DNA of 20,759 nt from Bacteroidales bacterium (GTDB lineage: Bacteria; Bacteroidota; Bacteroidia; Bacteroidales; BM520), in contig JAQVPY010000014.1 in assembly GCA_028701815.1 (NCBI GenBank), positions 1 through 20,759 on the forward strand, written 5' to 3'. Numbering within the stretch: the first letter of the stretch is position 1; every line of letters starts with the position of its first letter. Position numbers and translations under genes: made by a program. Below are positions 1 through 7,961 of this stretch, piece after piece. The notes beneath the pieces are model-generated. The model had not been told where the DNA came from. It ran no database searches and saw only the letters and a program-made list of their open reading frames with translations.

Positions 1-380
1 ATGACGACTTTCTTCTTAGGAAGAGGAATAGACACCGACTCGGGGTAGCGTGCTTCCGGAGACTGTGCTGAAGCACCAAAGACCTGCCATTCCGCAAAAA
101 GCGAACAATATCCACGAGAATAAATCAGCGTTTGACTCTGAACATCATAAACCCTTACAATATTGGAACCGTATTCAAACTTGTCTATCAGATTAGACTC
201 TGGACCTGCCCAATATTGCTCAACGCTGAATTTGTCGAACTCGTAAGCGTCTTCTGTAGCAGTCCCCACATGATAGACATCCATTCTCAACGAATGGTGA
301 TAAAAGAGGCTGTCGAACTCCTGTGCCATCACAACAGTGGTGGCACAGAACATCGACAACAAAAGAAAAATCTTTTTCAT
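1..380 (-). CDS. M64-family (IgA-peptidase-like) secreted peptidase, N-terminal part, cut by window edge
   Basis: The reading frame opens with ATG at 380-378 and stays open for 126 codons to the left edge, so only the N-terminus is present. Residues 1-20 are a clear signal peptide (Lys-Lys, then a hydrophobic stretch ending VVMAQ). The rest resembles the N-terminal domain that precedes the zinc peptidase domain of Bacteroidetes M64 proteins: the W-A-G-x-x-S-N-L-I-D-x-F-x-Y-G block at about 57-71, S-R-G-Y-x-S-L-F-x-E-W at about 88-98, and a P-L-P-K-K-K segment at 119-124. The catalytic HExxH region would lie outside the window and cannot be checked. The family is exported and metal-dependent; the substrate is unknown here. 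It starts 2 bases after the glutamine synthetase stop codon, so it probably shares that mRNA and may be translationally coupled. The family call rests on recall of the N-terminal domain pattern. Confidence 0.8.
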   Translation of the reverse strand, partial: MKKIFLLLSMFCATTVVMAQEFDSLFYHHSLRMDVYHVGTATEDAYEFDKFSVEQYWAGPESNLIDKFEYGSNIVRVYDVQSQTLIYSRGYCSLFAEWQVFGASAQSPEARYPESVSIPLPKKKVV

Positions 381-382
381 AA

Positions 383-1888
383 TTATCCGCAATAGAAATA
401 TTTGTTAACTATTTCAAGAAGTTTGTCATCATGACCCTTAAGATTATTTAACAGATTATCATCATTGAAAGCTTTCAACTGAGCTATGGTACTATCGATC
501 ATCCTCTGCGGAAAAATATTGAATTTCGTATAGTACTCAGCCTGAAGTCTGAGCTGTTCGGCAGAAGCCACACATGACGACGGCAATTCTTTCAGAAAAT
601 CAATTCTATCTTTAAACTCATCGCTGAAGATATTAACATTGGCATAAGTCTTTTCAGCCAATTCCAAAGCACCCGGCATTTCGAGACCGTGACGTGCCGC
701 CACTGTCAATCCTGCGATAAGAGCATATATGTCGGCCGAACCGTCAGGACATCTGAATTCCACCGTCTGTTTATCCGAAAACGAATGACTAAAGGCAGGT
801 TCCAGCGGGTTCGCGTCACTGGTCATAGACTTGTTCGACACCCATCCTAAAGGAACGCGTACAAGAACCGAGCGATTTCTGTCGCCCCAGCATATCTTGG
901 TAGGAGCTTCCTGATGAGGAACAAGACGAAAATATGAAGTCGGGTTGCAGTTACCGAAAGCAGTTAGTGACGGAGCGAGGTCGAGATATCCGGCGATAGC
1001 TCTTTTAGCCACATCGCTTATCTTACCGTTATCGTCAAGCATCACATTTTTGCCGTTTTTGCGCAATCTTGTATGGATATGCAGTCCACTCCCAGCCTTA
1101 CCGGTAGTGATTTTCGGAGCAAAAGTAAGGTTATATCCGTATTGCCATGCCATAGTTCTAAGCACCCATTTTGCTACAACGAGCTGGTCGGCTGCATCTT
1201 CAACATCTACAGGCAAAAATTCTATCTCATTCTGTTCATAGAGGGTATCACCAAGTGTAAAATTTCCTACTTCGGAGTGCCCGTATTTTATGTCACCGCC
1301 ACATTGAGCAATGGCATACATGGCTTCGGACCTGAAATCGCCGAACTTGCTGAACGGAGCCGCCTCATGATAACCTTTTTGATCGACTGCTCTGTAGTCG
1401 GCTTCGCTATTGCTGATAACATAATATTCGAGTTCGCCCATTACTTCAAAGTCGTAGCCTGTACGTTCTTTAAGAACGCGACTTGCGCTCTTGACAAGAT
1501 TTTCCGGCGCGCCCGTCAAAGGCTCTCCGTCTTTGTTATAGAAAGAACATAAGACATCTAACGTAGGAATTTCGCTAAAAGGATTTACGAATGCCGTTCT
1601 AAATCTCGGGATAACATACAGATCGCTGGAGCCTGCCTCAATATGGTTAAACAAACTTGAGCCGTCGACTCTTTCTCCGGCAGACAAAATACTGTCGAGA
1701 TATTTTTTGTTATTAATTACAAAATTTAACAATTTAAGCCTCCCATCTCCTGCGACATATCTGAAATTAATCATCTTGATTCCCTTGGCTTCGATAAATT
1801 TAATTAAGTCTGCTTTTGTAAAATCCGACTTCGGCTTGTCTAAAAATTGCACTAACTGGTTAGGCGACAATTGAATGTTTTCGTTCAT
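383..1888 (-). CDS. glnA: Glutamine synthetase, type-I-like, 501 aa
   Basis: Predicted to make glutamine from glutamate, ammonia and ATP in the cytoplasm. The metal- and substrate-binding signatures are all present: the E-L-E pair at 152-154, H-S-E-V at 204-207, Q-N-E-I-E-F at 219-224, G-S-G-L-H-I-H at 266-272, N-P-T-S-Y-F-R-L-V-P-H at 315-325, the N-R-S segment near 338-340 and V-E-F-R-C-P-D at 376-382. The beta-grasp N-terminal domain precedes them. Length (501) suits the type I / type-I-like class rather than the roughly 700-residue GSIII common in Bacteroidetes. I do not see the NLYDLP-type tyrosine loop used for adenylylation in enteric GlnA, so control by adenylylation is unlikely. It lies 23 bases after meaB and 2 bases before the M64 peptidase gene. 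No Shine-Dalgarno is visible before the ATG. Bacteroidetes often carry several synthetases, so the symbol is less certain than the enzyme family. Confidence 0.92.
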   Translation of the reverse strand: MNENIQLSPNQLVQFLDKPKSDFTKADLIKFIEAKGIKMINFRYVAGDGRLKLLNFVINNKKYLDSILSAGERVDGSSLFNHIEAGSSDLYVIPRFRTAFVNPFSEIPTLDVLCSFYNKDGEPLTGAPENLVKSASRVLKERTGYDFEVMGELEYYVISNSEADYRAVDQKGYHEAAPFSKFGDFRSEAMYAIAQCGGDIKYGHSEVGNFTLGDTLYEQNEIEFLPVDVEDAADQLVVAKWVLRTMAWQYGYNLTFAPKITTGKAGSGLHIHTRLRKNGKNVMLDDNGKISDVAKRAIAGYLDLAPSLTAFGNCNPTSYFRLVPHQEAPTKICWGDRNRSVLVRVPLGWVSNKSMTSDANPLEPAFSHSFSDKQTVEFRCPDGSADIYALIAGLTVAARHGLEMPGALELAEKTYANVNIFSDEFKDRIDFLKELPSSCVASAEQLRLQAEYYTKFNIFPQRMIDSTIAQLKAFNDDNLLNNLKGHDDKLLEIVNKYFYCG

Positions 1889-1911
1889 GATAAATTGGAT
1901 TAAATTACGGA

Positions 1912-2964
1912 TTAGATGCTGTCTATAAGTTTTTTAGCTGCGATATATGAGCTCATCTTCCCAGAGATCACCATATCTTCCAATCCTTTAATAATATGTT
2001 TGATATTTTTGTTGTTATAAAAATTCTGTTTGAGCTGTTCGTCGACGGCGGCATACATAACATCAAGGGCCTGTCTATTCCGTTTTTCGTAGAAATAGCC
2101 GCTATCCGTACACTGTTCCTTATATCTCTGAATCATATTCCACACTTCAGGTACTCCGCTTCTGTCTACCGACGAGCAGGTATGCACCTCCGGCTTCCAA
2201 TTAGACTCGAATGGAGGAAACAGTCGCAAAGCATTACTGTAAGAACGTGCGGCAAGTTGCGCGTTGCGCACATTATCGCCATCGGCCTTGTTGATAAGAA
2301 TGGCGTCTGCCATTTCCATGATGCCGCGTTTTATTCCCTGCAACTCATCGCCGGCACCGGCGATAAGCACGAGCAGAAAAAAATCGACCATAGAATGAAC
2401 GGCAATTTCGGATTGTCCTACACCTACGGTCTCTACTAATACGACGTCAAAACCGGCGGATTCGCAAAGAAAAATGATCTCATGCGTCTTCCGCGCAACG
2501 CCTCCGAGCGTTCCCGCAGAGGGCGAAGGACGGATAAAAGCATTCTCGTCGACAGCGAGCTCTTCCATCCTCGTCTTATCGCCGAGAATACTGCCCTTGG
2601 TACGAGTGCTGCTCGGATCTATGGCGAGAACCGCCACCCTGTGCCCTTCCGACGTCAGATATTTGCCGAAAGCCTCAATGAAAGTACTCTTTCCTGCCCC
2701 GGGAACACCGGTGACACCGATACGAATACTCTTTCCCGAATAAGGCAGACATTTTTCTATTATCTCCTGAGCTAATGCATTATGTTCCGGAAGCATACTC
2801 TCTACAAGCGTGATAGCCTGACCGAGCATAACCCTGTTGCCGGCAAGAATGCCGTCGACATATTCGTCGCACGAATACTGCTTCCTCTTCTTCTCCTTTA
2901 TCTTTTGAAGAAGATCCCGATTAACAGTTTCCGGTTGTGGAATGCCATCTTGAACAATAAGCAT
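1912..2964 (-). CDS. meaB: MeaB, G3E GTPase chaperone of methylmalonyl-CoA mutase
   Basis: MeaB/ArgK proteins are P-loop GTPases that gate cobalamin loading and protect B12-dependent methylmalonyl-CoA mutase. The 350-residue length is normal. The Walker A G-V-P-G-A-G-K-S-T is at 86-94, the family D-P-S-S at 116-119, E-T-V-G-V-G-Q-S-E at 178-186 (Walker B/switch region) and the guanine-specificity N-K-A-D at 225-228. No mutase gene is in this window, so the partner must be elsewhere; its presence implies the methylmalonyl-CoA branch of propionate or succinate metabolism. The ATG at 2964-2962 is supported by a -7 promoter box 30 bases upstream. It is the first gene of a probable meaB, glutamine synthetase, M64-peptidase transcription unit. 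A functional link between the three genes is not obvious. Confidence 0.95.
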   Translation of the reverse strand: MLIVQDGIPQPETVNRDLLQKIKEKKRKQYSCDEYVDGILAGNRVMLGQAITLVESMLPEHNALAQEIIEKCLPYSGKSIRIGVTGVPGAGKSTFIEAFGKYLTSEGHRVAVLAIDPSSTRTKGSILGDKTRMEELAVDENAFIRPSPSAGTLGGVARKTHEIIFLCESAGFDVVLVETVGVGQSEIAVHSMVDFFLLVLIAGAGDELQGIKRGIMEMADAILINKADGDNVRNAQLAARSYSNALRLFPPFESNWKPEVHTCSSVDRSGVPEVWNMIQRYKEQCTDSGYFYEKRNRQALDVMYAAVDEQLKQNFYNNKNIKHIIKGLEDMVISGKMSSYIAAKKLIDSI

Positions 2965-2993
2965 AACTTTGACTTATATTTATAAATTTGCGG

Positions 2994-3001
2994 CAAAGTT
3001 A
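2994..3001 (-). promoter_or_regulatory. Bacteroidetes -7 box (TAACTTTG) for the meaB unit
   Basis: On the minus strand the sequence is TAACTTTG, an exact TAnnTTTG match. It lies 30 bases before the meaB ATG, in the 67-base gap after the acyltransferase stop codon. No good TTTG at -33 is visible, only a T-rich stretch. Short motif, so moderate confidence. Confidence 0.55.
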
Positions 3002-3031
3002 GGAAATAAATTCGGATAAAATGCTGATAAA

Positions 3032-3916
3032 CTAAAACATTTCCCGATAAGAACAATAAGAGACCTCTTTGGCTCCAAATCCGCGATAAAAGCGCGCAAG
3101 ACCCGGATTATCGGACCCCTCAAAGTCGAGCATGCGAATCAAACCCAAACGGTCAGAAAGAAACTTGTCTATCAGAGCATGCATAGCCCCACACTCCTTG
3201 CCCCTGACGGAATTCCCTGAGAAGATAAACGTCCATACACCACCACATTCGAGAAAAACAGCTCCTGCAATGATATTATCCCCCTCCATCGCAGAATACA
3301 CGCACAATTTATGGCGCATAAAAGCCTCCTGAAAGACACGACACAACATATCATACTGCGAAACAGTAACGCCATAATCATGCCCCTGCTTCGCCTTAAA
3401 CAAATCGATGACCCGATCATAATTCACGCCTGCCTCAACAGAACAACCCTCCTGTGAATAAAACTTTTTGATATTTCGCAAGGTGTTCGATGAATAAGAG
3501 GGCTTTTCTTCAGAAGTAACAAGATTCAATATGATGTTATTGTGAACAGCAGTATGCTTTGAAAGACGCTTGTCCTTGACAACAAGCTTCGTATCGGCCT
3601 CACTTAGCCGAATGTTTCTGTATATAAAATGCTTGCGTATATAACGCATAGAACCGATAAAAAAGTCTCTGCTGAATTCCCTCCCGAAAGAGCCGAGTTG
3701 CTGCACGATAAACGGCTGAACAATGTACGAAATCCCATACTTTTTTTTCAATGGAAGAACAAAACAATTATCATAGTTTTCTGTCACAAGCGCTTCCCAT
3801 TGCGGAGATACAATATCGAGATACCACGAATAATGGTACACGCGTGGAGAGAAAGACTCTTCTACCGCCCTGTCCCACAGTCCTTTATCTATCCTGCTAT
3901 TTATCAGCCTTTCCAT
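3032..3916 (-). CDS. FemAB/GNAT-like acyltransferase
   Basis: A 294-residue protein from the ATG at 3916-3914. An upstream in-frame ATG at 3952 would add 12 residues but deepen the overlap with the preceding gene to 56 bases, so I prefer the inner start (20-base overlap). Features typical of Bacteroidetes FemAB-like or GNAT proteins are the N-T-L-R-N-I-K-K-F segment (about residue 145), which resembles the basic helix of the FemAB fold, and the C-terminal L-D-F-E-G-S-D-N-P-G-L-A-R-F-Y-R-G-F-G-A near 264-283, the acceptor/acyl-CoA-binding end. FemAB relatives move amino acids or acyl groups onto peptidoglycan precursors or surface glycans; the actual donor and acceptor are unknown. The gene overlaps and follows a polysaccharide-deacetylase-like gene, which suggests a shared cell-envelope job. 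A T-rich run (eight T at about 3741-3748) encodes the K-K-K-Y segment. Confidence 0.75.
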   Translation of the reverse strand: MERLINSRIDKGLWDRAVEESFSPRVYHYSWYLDIVSPQWEALVTENYDNCFVLPLKKKYGISYIVQPFIVQQLGSFGREFSRDFFIGSMRYIRKHFIYRNIRLSEADTKLVVKDKRLSKHTAVHNNIILNLVTSEEKPSYSSNTLRNIKKFYSQEGCSVEAGVNYDRVIDLFKAKQGHDYGVTVSQYDMLCRVFQEAFMRHKLCVYSAMEGDNIIAGAVFLECGGVWTFIFSGNSVRGKECGAMHALIDKFLSDRLGLIRMLDFEGSDNPGLARFYRGFGAKEVSYCSYREMF

Positions 3917-5213
3917 ATTCAAAAACCATCTCAAGTAAATTTTCCCGGCCATTCCATATACCCTGTCCGCTCAAAGAACTGTTATGCCACAACGGTATAA
4001 AACACCCGTTGTATTTTTTGACGACACCGGCTATACGTTTGATCTCCTCTACAGCAGCCGTATTTCCTAATTTCATATAATCTACAAGAGTGGCATCCAT
4101 AAGAGAAACAGGGAAAACCTCGAGTTTGGAGACGACATTCTCTTCAAGATCGTAGAATTTAAAAGGCACACATACCCCGGCCCTGAAACCGGTTATAGAG
4201 GCATAAGCCATGGAATAATCTTCCATTATCTCAGTATCGGAGAGACACTGGTAGGTCAGCGGAATCTCAAATCGAAGATAATGCTGGCGACTTCGCGTCA
4301 CCGTAGAATGTAAGATGCCTTCCATCAGCGACTTCTCATATTTCATGAGATTTTCATCTTCCATGGAGTTATATGAAAAATGGATGCCCACATCGGCATA
4401 ATCACGCACATGACGTATCAAATTACGATAGTTTCTGTTATACTCGTAATTACCCTTATTGAATTCTCCGCGCGAAGCCAGCAGAAAGAAAAAGATCATA
4501 TCAGTATCATAAGTCTCGTTCAACTTGAGGATATAATCGAAAGTGTCAAACGGATCCTTTCTCAAATGCCACATCGTAAGTATCTTATCTTTTACAGCAT
4601 GAAAGTCGCCAAGAAAAAAAGATTTAAACGCACCGCCCACTGTTCGCACAAAACCCTTGTTGATATGCTCATAAGCCAAGTCTACGTCAACAGTAGGCAT
4701 AAAACGATATGCCGGCTTTTTGAAGACTATTTCAGGAAACAACTCTTTCAGTTTCTCGGAAAGGATATCCACCCAGATATGGACGATTGGAACGTTCAGA
4801 AAATTATTATGATACGCGATGGAATTGGTATAAAGATATCTTTTGTGAGTGTCTCGTTTGTGCATTAGATATTCTTCATAACGGCTTACCATAAAAAAAG
4901 CAGCCGCAAAAGGGTCAAAAGGCATCACCGACTTGGAACTCTTATGTATGAAAATCACAGGATGTCCACCGCAGATGCCGGATTTAACAGGTACCTCTAT
5001 GATATCACCACTTATTATGATATCTTTCATATAGATCAGCGGATACTTATCTTCAGGAGAATTTTTATCATAAACGACATGAAAACCATCCGTCGCCTGA
5101 AATGTGGCAAAATCGTCATAAAGCACATAATCGGTTATTATCAGTTCCGAAAAGATAAAATCGAAAATGTATTTAATTCTGTTTGTTATCTTCGATGTAT
5201 AAAAAACCAGCAA
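3897..5213 (-). CDS. Polysaccharide-deacetylase-like (NodB-type) protein with N-terminal accessory domain, TTG start
   Basis: A 438-residue protein. The start is TTG at 5213-5211: a TAA stop lies two codons upstream in frame, no ATG is nearby, and the sequence directly after it (Y-T-S-K-I-T-N-R-I-K-Y-I-F-D-F-I-F) matches my memory of how family members begin. A -7 box lies 20 bases upstream. The N-terminal about 160 residues are an accessory domain; the NodB-like part has T-V-D-V-D at 174-178 (motif 1, the metal/base aspartates), G-I-H-F-S-Y-N-S at 276-283 (a motif-2 variant), S-R-Q-H-Y-L-R-F at 308-315, D-Y-S-M-A-Y-A and G-F-R-A-G between 332 and 346, and W-H-N at 409-411. The second metal histidine of the classical H-S/T-x-x-H is not evident, so activity may differ from true deacetylases. 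No signal peptide is seen. The stop overlaps the downstream acyltransferase start by 20 bases, so the two are probably co-translated. Substrate unknown. Confidence 0.82.
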   Translation of the reverse strand: MLVFYTSKITNRIKYIFDFIFSELIITDYVLYDDFATFQATDGFHVVYDKNSPEDKYPLIYMKDIIISGDIIEVPVKSGICGGHPVIFIHKSSKSVMPFDPFAAAFFMVSRYEEYLMHKRDTHKRYLYTNSIAYHNNFLNVPIVHIWVDILSEKLKELFPEIVFKKPAYRFMPTVDVDLAYEHINKGFVRTVGGAFKSFFLGDFHAVKDKILTMWHLRKDPFDTFDYILKLNETYDTDMIFFFLLASRGEFNKGNYEYNRNYRNLIRHVRDYADVGIHFSYNSMEDENLMKYEKSLMEGILHSTVTRSRQHYLRFEIPLTYQCLSDTEIMEDYSMAYASITGFRAGVCVPFKFYDLEENVVSKLEVFPVSLMDATLVDYMKLGNTAAVEEIKRIAGVVKKYNGCFIPLWHNSSLSGQGIWNGRENLLEMVFEYGKADK

Positions 5214-5233
5214 GATTTAATAAGTTTAGATTG

Positions 5234-5241
5234 CAAAGATA
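5234..5241 (-). promoter_or_regulatory. Bacteroidetes -7 box (TATCTTTG) for the deacetylase-like gene
   Basis: The minus strand reads TATCTTTG, 20 bases before the TTG start at 5213, giving a leader of only about 15 bases. It shares the 78-base divergent gap with the dnaX promoter. No clear -33 TTTG at the right spacing. Confidence 0.5.
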
Positions 5242-5264
5242 ATGAATTTTCCAAAAAAATCTCG

Positions 5265-5272
5265 TACCTTTG
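5265..5272 (+). promoter_or_regulatory. Bacteroidetes -7 box (TACCTTTG) for dnaX
   Basis: TACCTTTG fits TAnnTTTG and ends 19 bases before the dnaX ATG at 5292. The -33 element is not recognisable. It faces away from the minus-strand box at 5234-5241. Confidence 0.5.
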
Positions 5273-5291
5273 AAGCCAAATTTAGACCACT

Positions 5292-7046
5292 ATGGATAAT
5301 TATATCGTTTCAGCCAGAAAATACAGGCCTATCACTTTCGACAGTGTTGTGGGACAAGAGTCTATCACGATGACATTAAAAAATGCCATAAAGACAGGAC
5401 AGCTCGCACAGGCATTTTTATTTTGCGGTCCTCGCGGTATCGGGAAGACCACTTGTGCCAGGATTCTCGCAAAAACGATAAACTGCATGTCGCCCACAGA
5501 AAACTTTGAAGCCTGCGACAAATGTGAGTCGTGTCTATCTTTCAACCGTCAGGCATCCTTCAACATACACGAACTTGATGCCGCCTCCAACAATTCAGTT
5601 CAGGACATCCGCAACCTCGTAGAGCAGGTCAGGATCCCGCCTCAAATAGGAAAATACAAGGTCTATATCATAGATGAGGTGCACATGCTGTCTCAAGCGG
5701 CTTTTAATGCTTTTCTCAAAACCCTCGAAGAACCACCGGCGTACGCGAAATTTATCCTGGCGACTACCGAAAAGAATAAAATTCTGCCGACAATCCTGTC
5801 GCGCTGCCAAATCTTCGATTTTAAAAGGATAACTATAGAAGACATCGTAAAACATCTCACCTTCGTTGCCGAGTCCGAAAACATTACTGCTGAAGAACAG
5901 GCGTTGCATACCATAGCGCAGAAATCCGACGGGAGCATGAGAGACGCCCTGAGCCTTTTCGACCAATTAGTGTCTTTCTCCGGAGAATATCTTACATATA
6001 AGAATGTTATAGATAACCTTAACATACTTGATAACGACTATTTTTTCAAAATTGTCGATTATATTCTCGCCAACGATGCAAAAGATGTACTGCTAACAAT
6101 AAACGAAATTTTCGATAACGGCTTCGAAGGAGTTAATTTTATTATGGGCTTTAGCGAACACCTCAGAAACCTGCTCGTCAGTAAAGATCCATCAACGGTC
6201 AAGTTACTTAATGAAAGTGAAACCATAAAACAGCGCTATGCAGAACAGGCTGGCAGATGTCCTACCGCATTATTGCTTTTCGCACTGAATATCATAAGTA
6301 AATGCGACGTGGATTATAAAATGAGTACCAACAAGCATCTCCTTTTAGAGGTTGCTCTGCTGAATATTTGCAGCATGACCTCTCCTGAAAAAAAAAATTG
6401 TGATGTAAACGCTTCCACAGCCGCGCCACCTACCGCAAGGCCTGTTACATCAGCTGCTAAAGACGCACCATATATCGTCCCTCAGGCTGTCACTCCCACT
6501 ATGCCCTCGGCTGCTAAGCCGTCATACGACCCTGCCGAAAAAAAGAACAGCCAGGAGCCGTCAGTTGCAAATGAGCCCAAAAAGCCTATACCAAAAATCT
6601 CCATTCGCCTTTCTGACATTAACGCCCCTGCTAAAAAAGAAGAGGACACCGATTCGGAAGCGCCTAAAGTCCTTCGTGATACAGCGTATACTCAGGATCT
6701 CGTCTCCGACTCAATATCAAGATACCTCAACAAAATAATAGACGAAAAGATAATTTTATACAGCATATTAAAGCCTAAAGAATTTGAGCTGAAAGATAAT
6801 AACATCATTGAGTTTCAAGTCTCCAACGCCGTCAACGAACAGGAGATCAACAAGAGCCGTCAGGAAATTGCCGACTTTTTAAGAGATGACTTAGAGAACG
6901 ACAAGTTGAATATCGCAATAAAAGTTAAGGAAAGTGCACCGATTCATAAAGCACAAACCGATGCAGACAGATTTAAGGAGATGGCACAAAAGAACACCGA
7001 TATTAATTATCTGAGAGGAAAATTGAATCTGACGTTAGATATGTAA
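5292..7046 (+). CDS. dnaX: DnaX, DNA polymerase III subunits tau/gamma (clamp loader)
   Basis: The 584-residue full-length product is tau, the ATPase subunit of the clamp loader that places the sliding clamp on primed DNA and, through its C-terminal part, joins polymerase and helicase. Visible: Walker A G-P-R-G-I-G-K-T-T at 46-54, a four-cysteine zinc module (C65, C75, C78, C81), Walker B I-I-D-E-V-H at 126-131, sensor 1 A-T-T-E-K-N-K at 157-163 and the S-R-C arginine-finger motif at 170-172. Domain III (collar) ends near 360. A Pro/Ala/Lys-rich linker fills about 370-450 and a tau-specific C-terminal domain follows. The junction between domain III and the linker is encoded by ten consecutive A at 6388-6397, discussed separately. 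The 3' end overlaps the convergent dihydrouridine synthase gene by 12 bases. The ATG is preceded by a -7 box and no Shine-Dalgarno. Confidence 0.96.
   Translation: MDNYIVSARKYRPITFDSVVGQESITMTLKNAIKTGQLAQAFLFCGPRGIGKTTCARILAKTINCMSPTENFEACDKCESCLSFNRQASFNIHELDAASNNSVQDIRNLVEQVRIPPQIGKYKVYIIDEVHMLSQAAFNAFLKTLEEPPAYAKFILATTEKNKILPTILSRCQIFDFKRITIEDIVKHLTFVAESENITAEEQALHTIAQKSDGSMRDALSLFDQLVSFSGEYLTYKNVIDNLNILDNDYFFKIVDYILANDAKDVLLTINEIFDNGFEGVNFIMGFSEHLRNLLVSKDPSTVKLLNESETIKQRYAEQAGRCPTALLLFALNIISKCDVDYKMSTNKHLLLEVALLNICSMTSPEKKNCDVNASTAAPPTARPVTSAAKDAPYIVPQAVTPTMPSAAKPSYDPAEKKNSQEPSVANEPKKPIPKISIRLSDINAPAKKEEDTDSEAPKVLRDTAYTQDLVSDSISRYLNKIIDEKIILYSILKPKEFELKDNNIIEFQVSNAVNEQEINKSRQEIADFLRDDLENDKLNIAIKVKESAPIHKAQTDADRFKEMAQKNTDINYLRGKLNLTLDM
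6388..6408 (+). promoter_or_regulatory. Candidate slippage/frameshift site in dnaX that would yield gamma
   Basis: Ten A at 6388-6397 follow codon 366 (GAA begins at 6387). In frame the codons read GAA AAA AAA AAT. Adding one A, or a -1 ribosomal shift, gives AAA TTG TGA with the stop at 6401-6403 (product about 370 residues). Losing one A, or a +1 shift, gives ATT GTG ATG TAA with the stop at 6406-6408 (about 371 residues). Both short products keep the complete domains I-III and lose the linker and tau domain. In Thermus thermophilus gamma is made by transcriptional slippage on an A run, and in E. coli by -1 frameshifting on A-AAA-AAG. Function here is inferred from position and stops. I did not identify a convincing downstream stimulatory hairpin. 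Confidence 0.6.
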
Positions 7047-7961
7047 ACGCATATCCTCTATATCTTTTTTCCTAACCATTTGAGAGTAGACCTCTTTTCC
7101 ATCTTTCACATTTCGCTGAAAATAGCGCCAGTATGCCTTCAAGCGCGACGTAGTGTCCGCTTTTCGTGCTTCCAGCAAGTCTATAAGCTCTGAATAAAAT
7201 TCCACAAAACGACGATACCACAAGTCATAGTCTACCGTCACACCGTTGTTGATTTCCTCTGCAAGGGCCGGGTTAGCGATGATACCGCGTCCGAGCATGT
7301 ATCCTTCTATGGAAGGAAACATCTCCGCCTTCTCAAAAAACGAACCGAGGTCTGTGATATCGCCATTATAAACGACACGTGTTTTCAGAAGAGGAAGCAC
7401 CGTTTTCATGACATCGAGATTAACGACACCGCTATATTTTTCCGAAGCGAGTCGCGGATGAACAATAACCTCATATAACGGGTAAATATTTAGCACATCC
7501 GTCAGTTGAAAGATATCATTGCAGGAGGTCAATCCGAGACGGAGTTTTACGGACAGTTTCAGATTCGGAACGCTCATCATAGCATCTAATACTGCGGCGA
7601 TTTTATCGGGGTACGGCAGCAGTCCGCTCCCCCGCATTTTTTTAGTTATCTGAGGCATGGGACAACCCAGATTAAGGTTCACATAATCATATCCGTTATT
7701 GACAAGCATCGCAGCAATTTTAGCCAGCGCCGCCGGATTATTGCCAAGAAGTTGAGGTATTGTAAGATAAGGTGCGCTAAAATGCAGTTCTTCTTCAGTA
7801 AAATTATGAGAGAAACGTTTAAAATCAGGAAGTGAGCTTTCGGTGACAGAGAAAAAAGGGAGCATACAGGCTGTTATTCCGGAATAGTGATGCGACAGGG
7901 CAGCACGAAATTCCTTGCCTGTAAGACCGCGCAGCGGGGCCACGATAATATCTTTTTTCAT
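7035..7961 (-). CDS. tRNA-dihydrouridine synthase (Dus family)
   Basis: FMN enzyme that reduces specific uridines in tRNA to dihydrouridine. From the ATG at 7961-7959 it is 308 residues. A TTG immediately upstream in frame is less likely. Signatures: A-P-L-R-G-L at about 8-13, N-L-N-L-G-C-P at 95-101 with the catalytic cysteine at 100, G-S-G-L-L at 111-115, S-V-K-L-R-L-G at 137-143, V-H-P-R at 167-170 with the Y-S-G that follows, Y-N-G-D-I at 198-202 and G-R-G-I-I-A-N-P at 224-231 for FMN phosphate binding. The subfamily (which tRNA position) cannot be told by eye. Its ATG shares one base with the TGA of the upstream YwqK-like gene (TGATG), so the pair is probably translationally coupled. Its stop lies inside the end of dnaX on the other strand, so neither convergent gene has its own terminator between them. 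Confidence 0.93.
   Translation of the reverse strand: MKKDIIVAPLRGLTGKEFRAALSHHYSGITACMLPFFSVTESSLPDFKRFSHNFTEEELHFSAPYLTIPQLLGNNPAALAKIAAMLVNNGYDYVNLNLGCPMPQITKKMRGSGLLPYPDKIAAVLDAMMSVPNLKLSVKLRLGLTSCNDIFQLTDVLNIYPLYEVIVHPRLASEKYSGVVNLDVMKTVLPLLKTRVVYNGDITDLGSFFEKAEMFPSIEGYMLGRGIIANPALAEEINNGVTVDYDLWYRRFVEFYSELIDLLEARKADTTSRLKAYWRYFQRNVKDGKEVYSQMVRKKDIEDMRLHI

Noticed and set aside
132..395. 87-residue plus-strand open frame at the left edge
   Set aside because: Antisense to the M64 N-terminal reading frame, which has a signal peptide and family blocks.
3917..3952. Longer start for the acyltransferase gene
   Set aside because: It would add 12 residues with no family support and enlarge the overlap with the upstream gene from 20 to 56 bases.
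4380..4868. 162-residue plus-strand open frame
   Set aside because: Lies wholly antisense to the deacetylase-like gene, which has family motifs; no promoter box or domain.
6388..6397. A10 run as evidence that dnaX is a broken gene
   Set aside because: With 10 A the frame is intact from the ATG to the full tau C-terminus at 7046, so it is not a pseudogene.
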